From contig DXOJ01000608.1 in assembly GCA_019412865.1 (NCBI GenBank), forward strand, positions 1 through 7,305: a stretch of 7,305 bases of DNA. The letters are read 5' to 3'. Under the pieces are notes generated by a model. It saw only the letters and a list, made by a program, of their open reading frames with translations. It ran no database searches and was not told where the DNA came from. The position numbers and the translations under genes are program-made. The DNA comes from Bacteroides sp. (GTDB lineage: Bacteria > Bacteroidota > Bacteroidia > Bacteroidales > Bacteroidaceae). This document shows positions 1-6,073 of this stretch, in pieces. Numbering within the stretch: position 1 is the first letter of the stretch; every line of letters starts with the position of its first letter.

Positions 1-1404
1 AATTTCCATGATACCAGCCAATAGCATCATGTTATAATGCCCTCGTGACACACCGACCAAATTATTGTCCAAGTAGTAATATCCTTCAGTAAAGATGCCC
101 TTAATGGCCTCCCATTGCGAGAGCATATAGTCAACCGCTCCCGCCATCTCACTTTTGGGAAGCAAGTCAGGCTTACTCTTTATCCTGAGCAGTTCCCGTT
201 TTATTTCGCTAAGTATCTGCGGCGCATACCTTTTCCGGTGCCTGAGGTTATCCTTGTCTGTCCATCCCTGTCGACCAACACAGTGTTCATGTTCTTTTTG
301 ATACAGCTTGTTCGTCAGTTCAACGATCTTTTGTGCGTCCGGTTCCTCCTGTACCTCAAGGAACTTCCTTTTGACATGCTGCAGGCAGGCGATTCTTTTA
401 ATTCCCGGATAGGCGTCACTTTCCAATTTTCTATACGGACTGTATGCGTCACTTTGTACTGTCCCCTCATATTCGGAAAGAAGGTCAAAAAGCACCTTCC
501 CGCTACGGGAGCCATTCTCGTAGAGGTACAGTATCAATTTCTGCTTGACCGCGACGGCCGCCCAGATATACCCCTGCCTTACCCCTTTGCCTCTACTGTT
601 CTTCTCTTCCACAAGGACTTTGTGGTAACTTTCATCACAACAAAGATAAGAGTCTTCAAGCACGGCCATTCTCAACGCCCTGTAAAGGTTTTCCAACACT
701 TCGGCCGCTCTGCCCAGCAGGTGATGCGCGGTGGGCTTTTCAAGCTCAAATCCGCTTTCACGGAAGAAGCCGATAATCCGCTCCACACTCATAGAGTAGA
801 TATAGCGCAACTGGCATAAACCCGCTACAAAAGATCCGTCGTAGTTTGAGTTAAGGAAAGGTGCCTGGGGAGCGGAACCGCAGAAGACTGTTCCGTTTAA
901 ACTATAAATGTTTTGCCGGTAGACAAGCTTTTCAAATTTCGGAGGAGTGTAGACATAACGGATAGAATCACGGTATCCCATGAATTTGGCAAGGGATATG
1001 CTGAAAAGGGGATGTTCGGGATTGACTTCGATTACCTTCTCTTCCAGTTCAAAATGCTCCTTGCGTTTGGATTTATTGTTTCCCCGCTCTTTGGGAGAAG
1101 GGCATGGACGGGAGGGAGCCGTCTGCCGGACCGCCTCCGCTTTACCCGGTACCTGCTTTTCAGACTCGTTGCTTATAAGTTTGCCTAAGCCACGACTGAT
1201 GTTCTCCTGTTTTTTCAGTTTACCATTTTTCAAGGTCAACGCCTCTTCTAATGAATGGACACTTTCGGTTAATTGCCGGACCTGCATCGTCAATTCGCAG
1301 ATAAGCAGCTGCCCATGCTCCTCACGCCTGGCAGCCGCTTCAAGCTGTTCTTTTAAAGATCTGATTTGATCCTCCAGAAGTTCTATGAGCCGGTCCTTTT
1401 GCAT
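1..1404 (-). CDS. tnpC: IS66 transposase TnpC (DDE catalytic subunit), 3' end missing
   Basis: This is the transposase of the IS66 element. The minus strand reads open from ATG at 1404 down to base 1, 468 codons with no stop, so the frame continues past the window. Residues 1-70 are Leu- and Glu-rich and look like the N-terminal coiled coil/leucine zipper of IS66 TnpC. A basic Pro/Lys linker follows at about 85-116. The Cys-rich zinc-binding segment of many IS66 transposases is not evident here, as I recall for the Bacteroidetes branch. The core includes SNYDGSFVAGLCQLRYIYS (186-204), a first catalytic Asp in LCCDESYHKVL (D257) and a second in VQSDAYSPY (D319). The tail reads FTEGYYYLDNNLVG at 438-451; the family normally has Glu-Arg after DNNx(x), and this copy has Gly451 instead. 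It may be a defective copy. The start is the first ATG after tnpB and precedes the coiled coil. Confidence 0.9.
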   Translation of the reverse strand, partial: MQKDRLIELLEDQIRSLKEQLEAAARREEHGQLLICELTMQVRQLTESVHSLEEALTLKNGKLKKQENISRGLGKLISNESEKQVPGKAEAVRQTAPSRPCPSPKERGNNKSKRKEHFELEEKVIEVNPEHPLFSISLAKFMGYRDSIRYVYTPPKFEKLVYRQNIYSLNGTVFCGSAPQAPFLNSNYDGSFVAGLCQLRYIYSMSVERIIGFFRESGFELEKPTAHHLLGRAAEVLENLYRALRMAVLEDSYLCCDESYHKVLVEEKNSRGKGVRQGYIWAAVAVKQKLILYLYENGSRSGKVLFDLLSEYEGTVQSDAYSPYRKLESDAYPGIKRIACLQHVKRKFLEVQEEPDAQKIVELTNKLYQKEHEHCVGRQGWTDKDNLRHRKRYAPQILSEIKRELLRIKSKPDLLPKSEMAGAVDYMLSQWEAIKGIFTEGYYYLDNNLVGVSRGHYNMMLLAGIMEI

Positions 1405-1474
1405 GTGTCAAAAATAAGAAAAAAGAACCGGAAGACAAAGAAATTAGCGAAGTATTTGCAATGTAATATATTGA

Positions 1475-1498
1475 TATACAGATTATTACATCTGTATA
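1475..1498 (-). repeat. perfect 9-bp inverted repeat between tnpB and tnpC
   Basis: TATACAGAT (1475-1483) pairs exactly with ATCTGTATA (1490-1498) around a 6-nt loop. GTAA at 1463-1466 and TTAC at 1499-1502 could add four outer pairs with an 8-nt bulge. On the transcribed minus strand the hairpin lies immediately downstream of the tnpB stop codon (1501-1499) in the 94-nt gap before tnpC. It is AU-rich and has no U-run after it, so it is not a classic terminator. It could modulate read-through, mRNA stability or ribosome loading for tnpC; the role is inferred. Confidence 0.5.
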
Positions 1499-1849
1499 TT
1501 ACTTCAACCGGAACCGTTTCCTGCATTTGGCAGACCGGAGCGAGACGCCCTGCATTATCAAAAGAAAAGTCTTCCAGGAGAGCTCATAAGACCCTGTATC
1601 GGGATTAAAACGGGGAACCTCAAAGGTACCTTCTTCCAGTCGTTTCTGATAGAGAATAAAACCGTCCGTATCCCACCGCAAAATTTTAACCATGTCACGT
1701 TTGCGGGAGAAAAACACAAATACATCACCCGAAACAGGAGAAAGGGACATGTCGGACTTGACAAGCCGGTAAAGTCCGGTCATGCCTTTACGCATATCAA
1801 CATAATGCTGGCACAGATAATAATGCATGCCATCGGTTAAAGCAAACAT
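1499..1849 (-). CDS. tnpB: IS66 accessory protein TnpB (Orf2)
   Basis: A 116-residue protein of the IS66 Orf2/TnpB family, needed for transposition of IS66 elements although its biochemical role is poorly defined. The family signature is clear in order: HYYLCQHYVDMRKGMTGLYR (residues 10-29), then SPVSGDVFVFFSRKRDMVKI with a Gly-x-x-Phe-Val-Phe core, then LRWDTDGFILYQKRLEEGTF and a following V-P. Length is normal for the family. The ATG at 1849 overlaps the end of tnpA by 13 nt, which suggests translational coupling, and no frame damage is seen. The C-terminus is basic (KCRKRFRLK). A 94-nt gap with a hairpin separates it from tnpC. Confidence 0.93.
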   Translation of the reverse strand: MFALTDGMHYYLCQHYVDMRKGMTGLYRLVKSDMSLSPVSGDVFVFFSRKRDMVKILRWDTDGFILYQKRLEEGTFEVPRFNPDTGSYELSWKTFLLIMQGVSLRSAKCRKRFRLK

Positions 1850-2226
1850 GACTTTTCCTCCTGAATTTTACTGTTATAACGGTCGATAAAACGGCTGACG
1901 CTAAAAGAACTGCCTTGCTTGATAGAAACAGTCACTCCGTCAGGGAAAGTGATGGTAACCCCGTAAAGCATATCCGGAGAGGAGGAAGGGGAAGAGCAGA
2001 CCGGAAGCAAACGGCTGAAAGAGGATGCAGGTTCTTTAGCGGTGGTGACGGAAGAGGAGGGACGCAACTCACGGATACTGATGCCGTGACGGGAAAGCCA
2101 AAGACACATACCATGGTAGTTGACATGTCGTTCACGGCAATAACTACGAAGAGTTAAGGCAGGAGAAGAACATAAACAGGATTTATAATCCGATAAGGTA
2201 CGGGTGTACAAGTCATGTGCAGTCAT
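1837..2226 (-). CDS. tnpA: IS66 accessory protein TnpA (Orf1-like)
   Basis: A 129-residue protein in the tnpA position of the IS66 element, between the terminal repeat and tnpB. Residues of the segment SYCRERHVNYHGMCLWLSRH have the spacing of a helix-turn-helix, fitting the proposed DNA-binding role of IS66 TnpA. The C-terminal part, VTITFPDGVTVSIKQGSSFS, resembles the family's Phe-Pro-Asp-Gly strand region. I chose the ATG at 2226. The frame could be opened nine codons earlier at a TTG (2253), but that triplet falls inside a probable -7 promoter box, so the ATG is more likely. The 3' end overlaps tnpB by 13 nt. This protein is less conserved than TnpB and TnpC, so the assignment leans on position as well as sequence. 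Confidence 0.85.
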   Translation of the reverse strand: MTAHDLYTRTLSDYKSCLCSSPALTLRSYCRERHVNYHGMCLWLSRHGISIRELRPSSSVTTAKEPASSFSRLLPVCSSPSSSPDMLYGVTITFPDGVTVSIKQGSSFSVSRFIDRYNSKIQEEKSCLL

Positions 2227-2250
2227 AAGATGTGTTTTTTTATTATGACG

Positions 2251-2282
2251 CAAAGCTAAAAGGAAAAATTAAGATAGAAAAT
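2251..2282 (-). promoter_or_regulatory. probable tnpA promoter with Bacteroides -7 box
   Basis: Read on the minus strand, TAGCTTTG at 2258-2251 matches the Bacteroides -7 consensus TAnnTTTG exactly. About 19 nt further upstream is a T-run (TTTT/TTTC near 2281-2278) that partly matches the -33 TTTG. A transcript from here would start near 2244 and give a short leader of roughly 20 nt before the tnpA ATG at 2226. It sits just inside the IS end, where an IS66 promoter is expected. Confidence 0.45.
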
Positions 2283-2284
2283 AT

Positions 2285-2304
2285 GGCATCGCCGAGACGC
2301 TTAC
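2285..2304 (-). repeat. IS66 terminal inverted repeat, tnpA-side end
   Basis: The minus strand reads GTAAGCGTCTCGGCGATGCC inward from 2304. GTAAGCG at the tip is the recurrent start of IS66-family terminal repeats, which fixes the boundary between the element and the chromosome. The matching repeat at the tnpC end is not in the window. Confidence 0.88.
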
Positions 2305-2602
2305 GATAAATGATGGAAATACTATGAGAAATACCATTTTACAGTTTATTTCTCATAGCATTATATTATTGATTTACAAACAAATACCATACCACTTATG
2401 AGAACATGAGAAATGAAAATGAAAAATCATTTGCAGGAGAACTTGAATTCAACGAAAGGTTATTTTTTAGGAAAGAGCAAAAAAGAAAGAGATAAATCAG
2501 GAATCCGGCCGAATCCATATACCGTATACCGACCGACCGAGCAAAATTCCTTTTCAGTTGTTATTCATATATATCATAGTATACACAATAAAAGTCAATA
2601 TC
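2305..2602. other. AT-rich intergenic region between IS66 and hexokinase
   Basis: No convincing gene lies here. An open frame beginning at 2413 overlaps the hexokinase start, has a low-complexity Lys/Asn/Ser composition and resembles nothing I know. The region holds the presumed IS target duplication (2305-2312), a 12-bp inverted repeat (2322-2358), two AAATACCAT copies (2329-2337, 2382-2390), repeated ATGAGAA words, and a small tandem repeat at 2518-2540. It must also contain the hexokinase promoter unless that promoter was displaced by the insertion, but I found no good TTTG/TAnnTTTG pair. Confidence 0.6.
2322..2358. repeat. perfect 12-bp inverted repeat next to the IS66 end
   Basis: CTATGAGAAATA (2322-2333) and TATTTCTCATAG (2347-2358) are exact reverse complements around a 13-nt spacer. 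The core word ATGAGAA recurs at 2398-2404 and 2406-2412. It could be a weak AU-rich terminator or an operator-like site; no U-run follows on the plus strand, so a terminator is not favoured. Confidence 0.55.
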
Positions 2603-3810
2603 ATGGAGAAGAATATTTTTCAGTTAGATAATGAGCAACTCAAAGAAATTGCCCGTTCATTCAAAGCAAAAGTAGAAGAGGGATTGAACACTGAAAATGC
2701 AGAGATACAATGCATTCCAACTTTTATCACTCCGAAAGCAAGTAGTATTAATGGTAAATCATTAGTGCTTGATTTGGGAGGAACCAATTATCGGGTGGCA
2801 ATCGTTGACTTCAGTAAAGTTCCTCCAACCATTCACCCAACAATGGTTGGAAGAAAGACATGTCGGTTATGAAATCTCCCGGCTATACCCGCGAGGAGTT
2901 ATTCAAAGAATTGGCAGACATGATTACCGGAATAAAACGGGAGAAAGAAATGCCAATCGGATATTGCTTTTCTTATCCGACAGAGTCTGTGCCAAGCGGA
3001 GATGCCAAACTCTTACGCTGGACAAAAGGAGTTGACATAAAAGAGATGATCGGAGAAGTGGTAGGGAAGCCTTTGCTGGACTATCTAAACGAAAGAAATA
3101 AAATCAAGTTTACGAATATAAAAGTGCTTAATGACACCGTAGCCAGTTTATTTGCAGGACTTACCGACAGCAGTTACGATGCATATATAGGTCTGATTGT
3201 GGGAACAGGCACCAATATGGCTACTTTTATTCCGGCTGACAAAATTAAGAAGTTAAGTCCGTCACATAAGGTCGATGGATTGATTCCCGTTAATCTGGAG
3301 TCGGGGAACTTCCATCCGCCATTCCTCACCGCAGTAGATAATACGGTAGATGTAATCTCCGACAATCCGGGAAGACAACGTTTCGAGAAAGCTGTATCCG
3401 GCATGTACTTGGGAGACATTCTAAAAGCGACTTTCCCTCTGGAAGAATTTGAAGAAAAATTCGATGCACAAAAGCTTACCTCTATCATGAACTATCCCGA
3501 TATTTATAAAGAAGTGTATGTGCAGGTAGCACAGTGGATATATGGCAGATCGGCGCAATTGGTTGCAGCTTCACTTACAGGGCTTATCATGTTGCTAAAG
3601 TCATACAATAAGGAGATAAGGAGAATTTGCCTGGTTGCCGAAGGAAGTCTTTTCTGGAGCAAGAACAGAAAAGATAAAAACTATAATATGATTGTCATGG
3701 AGAAATTACGGGAACTCTTCAGTTTATTTGGTTTGGAAGACGTAGAGATCGACATAAAAAGTATGAATAATGCCAATCTGATAGGAACAGGTATTGCGGC
3801 ATTATCCTGA
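2603..3810 (+). pseudogene. hexokinase/glucokinase, broken by a one-base frameshift near 2839
   Basis: This encodes an ATP-dependent cytoplasmic hexokinase that would phosphorylate glucose and related hexoses at C6. The first frame (2603-2839) gives residues 1-79 with the ATP phosphate-binding loop LDLGGTNYRVAIVD (56-69). The frame then shifts by one; the rest reads open to the stop at 3808-3810. With one base added in the short A-run of CCCAAC the protein reads IHPNNGWKKDMSVMKS and totals 402 residues, the length I know for Bacteroides hexokinases. The second part has the sugar-binding block GYCFSYPTESVPSGDAKLLR (120-139), WTKG, the catalytic Asp in LNDTVASLFAG (D178), the second phosphate motif GLIVGTGTNM (197-206), ESGNFHPP and a C-terminal VAEGSLFW. 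Without correction, the upstream frame ends at 2872 after 90 residues. A protein from the internal ATG at 2860 would lack the first phosphate loop. Recent mutation or assembly error are both possible. The start at 2603 (MEKNIFQL) is preferred to an upstream in-frame ATG at 2558. Confidence 0.9.
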
Positions 3811-3863
3811 CACGTTCTAATTTGTCATTGCACGGCAGGTCCTCAATCGCCTGTTCATAAAAA

Positions 3864-3900
3864 TTCGATGCTGTATCAAATTTACTGATACAGCATCGAA
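3864..3900 (-). terminator. intrinsic terminator of the glycoside-hydrolase genes
   Basis: TTCGATGCTGTATCA (3864-3878) and TGATACAGCATCGAA (3886-3900) form a perfect 15-bp stem with a 7-nt loop. On the minus strand the stem is followed directly by TTTTTAT, a good U-tract, placing termination about 60-100 nt beyond the GH97 stop codon. On the plus strand it lies 53 nt after the hexokinase stop, but the following bases (CCTATTTC) are a poor U-tract, so it mainly serves the minus strand. Confidence 0.85.
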
Positions 3901-3923
3901 CCTATTTCAGACTTATTAAATCC

Positions 3924-3952
3924 GGTTCAATATTTAGATAGAATATAGAACC
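3924..3952. repeat. imperfect 11-bp inverted repeat after the GH97 stop
   Basis: GGTTCAATATT (3924-3934) pairs with AATATAGAACC (3942-3952) with one mismatch and a 7-nt loop. On the minus strand it lies between the GH97 stop codon and the main terminator hairpin. It may protect the 3' end of the mRNA or be incidental. Confidence 0.35.
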
Positions 3953-3963
3953 TAAAGTAGCTA

Positions 3964-5958
3964 TTATTTGATCTTCAGTGCAAAACCGCCTCCGGGTGCC
4001 AAATGAATCTTCAACTTACTGTCATTCTTTATCCGGAAAGATTCACATTTATAATCACGTCCAACCCGGTGGGCATTCACTCCATCCTTAAATAATGTAG
4101 CATCGTATGTCTTGTCGCCCAAGAAGGAACAATCTACTTCAATATCACGTGCCGTCCAATCGGTAATTCCACCTACATACCAGACATTTCCTGCCCGGCG
4201 TGCCGTTACGATGTACTCTCCCATTTTGCCATCAAGCACGATACTTTCATCCCATACGGTCGGAATATTGGCAATAAATTCGGTCGATTCCAGTTCGCGC
4301 ATATAGTTGCTTGGCGCATCGCACAGCATATTGAAAGGAGACTCGAATACCACATACAGAGCAAGTTGGCGACAGCGAGTTCCCTGGCTCATAGGTTCCG
4401 AGTTACAAGGATAATAGTTACCTTTCGAAGCATTACGCATCGCGCCTTGGGTGTAATCCATCGGACCGGAAACCTGACGGGTGAAAGGCAACAGTACGTC
4501 ATACTTCACCTGATCGACCGAAGCCGGACTCCATTTCATCTGTTCCAAGCCATTAACCCCTTCAAAGTTCAACACATTCGGATAGGTACGATTCAAGCCG
4601 GCCGGTTTATGCGTTCCATGCAAATCGAGAATCAATTTATATTTAGCACACATTTCGGCAGCCCGATAATTGAATGCTGTCATATACTGATCGTCACGAT
4701 CCATAAAATCGACCTTAAAGCCTTTGACTCCCATGTCGGCAAAATAACGGCAAACGTTCTCCATATCACGATCGAAGGCATAATAACCAGCCCAAAGAAT
4801 GATACCTACATTTTTGGAAGCTGCATAATCTACCAGTTCTTTCAGATTAATATCTTTCACTACTTGCATCAAATCCGCCTGCAGGTTGACTGCCCAACCT
4901 TCATCAAGGATTACATATTCTATTCCGTTTGCAGAAGCGAAATCAATATATGCTTTATAAGTCGGATTATTTACTCCGGTGATAAAATCAACGCCATCCA
5001 AGTTCCAGTTATTCCACCAATCCCATGCCACTTTACCGGGTTTGATCCATGAAATATCCGTCAGACGGGAAGGAGCAGCCAACAAATAGCTCAAGTTGCT
5101 TGCCGCCAAATCTTTATCGGAAGTGGTAACAATGCTCATTCGCCATGGAAAACTTCGGGGGTTATCTACTTTGGCAATGTAAGCTTCACGCTCTTTCACC
5201 AACATCTGAAGTTGATTGTGTCCGCCCTGCACCGTCTTCTTGGGATAAGGAGCGAATTGACCCGTCAACCGGTTTTCCCCTTCAGCAGCAGATAAATAGA
5301 GACCGGGATAATTCTCCAAACCGGATTCTGTGATACAAATCTTGACACCTTCACCAGCATCCACTACTAACGGCAGAAACATCAAACGTTTTTTATTCAG
5401 TTTCGATAATCGATCAGTAGTATAAGTGTTCTCGAAAGAATTGAAATATTGGGATTCGTAATCACCGTCTTTCCCCGCTTTTACATACGGAACAGAGGCT
5501 ACCATATCGGACGGGAAACGGTAATCTACAGTTTCATCCACTACATTGAAAGGTTTCTTCGACCGGCTGACAAAGCGATATGCAATACCATCATTGTAAG
5601 CACGAAACTCTACGTTCCAATCTTTCTTAAACCGGAGAGTCAGTTCATTATAGTAATCTCTTAGTTCGTTGGCGCGATAGAAAGGAGAAGGAACCATCTG
5701 ATCTACTTTTTTCCCGGAAGTGCCGGCCAACTTTGCTTTCTCTCCCCAAACTTCTCCATTATCCAATGTCATTGAAATTGAAGAAGAAGCCAGTATCTGA
5801 CGTCCGTCACAATGGATGTCATAAGTCAACTTATCACCGACGGTAATAGTTGTTTGGAGTTTCCCATCCGGAGAGTTCAAGGTAAATTGTTTTTGTGCTT
5901 GTACCGTAAGCGTACATGCGACAACACATAGAAATAATAAAATCTTCAGTTTTTTCAT
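3964..5958 (-). CDS. GH97 glycoside hydrolase, probable retaining alpha-galactosidase
   Basis: A 664-residue exported enzyme expected to release terminal alpha-linked sugar, most likely galactose, from oligosaccharides. After the signal peptide it has the GH97 plan: an N-terminal beta-sandwich (about 23-280), a (beta/alpha)8 barrel (about 285-560) containing AWDWWNNWNLDGVDF, and a C-terminal beta-sandwich (about 565-664). In GFKVDFMDRDD, Asp417 sits where the retaining branch of GH97 has its nucleophile; the inverting SusB branch lacks an acid there. Glu472 in LEQMKW is the likely general acid. Both lie two residues beyond the numbers I recall for the characterised B. thetaiotaomicron alpha-galactosidase (Asp415, Glu470), so an orthologue is likely. 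I start at the ATG at 5958 because it opens a signal sequence (MKKLKILLFLC); the in-frame ATG at 6003 would add 15 non-signal residues. Cleavage after VQA (residue 21) suggests periplasmic export, though VVAC (12-15) could act as a lipobox. It ends with tandem stops TAA TAG. Confidence 0.92.
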   Translation of the reverse strand: MKKLKILLFLCVVACTLTVQAQKQFTLNSPDGKLQTTITVGDKLTYDIHCDGRQILASSSISMTLDNGEVWGEKAKLAGTSGKKVDQMVPSPFYRANELRDYYNELTLRFKKDWNVEFRAYNDGIAYRFVSRSKKPFNVVDETVDYRFPSDMVASVPYVKAGKDGDYESQYFNSFENTYTTDRLSKLNKKRLMFLPLVVDAGEGVKICITESGLENYPGLYLSAAEGENRLTGQFAPYPKKTVQGGHNQLQMLVKEREAYIAKVDNPRSFPWRMSIVTTSDKDLAASNLSYLLAAPSRLTDISWIKPGKVAWDWWNNWNLDGVDFITGVNNPTYKAYIDFASANGIEYVILDEGWAVNLQADLMQVVKDINLKELVDYAASKNVGIILWAGYYAFDRDMENVCRYFADMGVKGFKVDFMDRDDQYMTAFNYRAAEMCAKYKLILDLHGTHKPAGLNRTYPNVLNFEGVNGLEQMKWSPASVDQVKYDVLLPFTRQVSGPMDYTQGAMRNASKGNYYPCNSEPMSQGTRCRQLALYVVFESPFNMLCDAPSNYMRELESTEFIANIPTVWDESIVLDGKMGEYIVTARRAGNVWYVGGITDWTARDIEVDCSFLGDKTYDATLFKDGVNAHRVGRDYKCESFRIKNDSKLKIHLAPGGGFALKIK

Positions 5959-6000
5959 GGTTTTAATTATAGTAGTTATCAAATCATAAGAAGAATGATG

Positions 6001-6008
6001 CAAAAATA
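6001..6008 (-). promoter_or_regulatory. possible -7 box upstream of the GH97 gene
   Basis: TATTTTTG on the minus strand fits TAnnTTTG, 42 nt before the GH97 ATG and within the 115-nt gap after the GH-A gene. No clear TTTG lies 19-21 nt upstream, and the local DNA is AT-rich, so this may be chance. If real it would be an internal promoter within the hydrolase cluster. Confidence 0.22.
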
Positions 6009-6073
6009 AAATAATATATGGTAGTAACCTATATGAAAACTAAAAAACAGAAATGAAAAATGAATACGAGATT

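Larger units (their letters stand above)
1..2304 (-). mobile_element. IS66-family insertion sequence, partial (runs off the left edge)
   Basis: The three-gene order tnpA-tnpB-tnpC on the minus strand is the standard IS66 arrangement, and the outer end is marked by a typical IS66 terminal repeat, GTAAGCGTCTCGGCGATGCC read on the minus strand from 2304 to 2285. The element therefore ends at 2304. IS66 elements usually duplicate 8 bp of target, so GATAAATG at 2305-2312 is the expected duplication; its partner cannot be checked because the other end is outside the window. Much of tnpC is visibly richer in G and C than the flanking chromosome, as expected of acquired DNA. The family assignment is secure; the named IS is not determined. 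Confidence 0.93.

Noticed and set aside
115..819. Long plus-strand open frame of 234 codons
   Set aside because: It is antisense to tnpC, which reads open across the whole stretch with clear IS66 motifs; the plus-strand product resembles no family.
2224..2253. TTG start for TnpA at 2253
   Set aside because: The TTG is part of the exact TAGCTTTG -7 match, so it would not be in the transcript; the ATG at 2226 is better placed.
2413..2631. Possible small gene upstream of and overlapping the hexokinase start
   Set aside because: Low-complexity product, no recognisable motif, and it overlaps the hexokinase start in another frame.
2836..2872. Programmed -1 ribosomal frameshifting in the hexokinase
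   Set aside because: There is no X-XXY-YYZ slippery heptamer at the junction and no evident downstream stem; a simple base loss in a short A-run explains it better.
5956..6003. Upstream ATG start for the GH97 protein at 6003
   Set aside because: It would put 15 non-hydrophobic residues before a well-formed signal peptide and overlaps the candidate -7 box.
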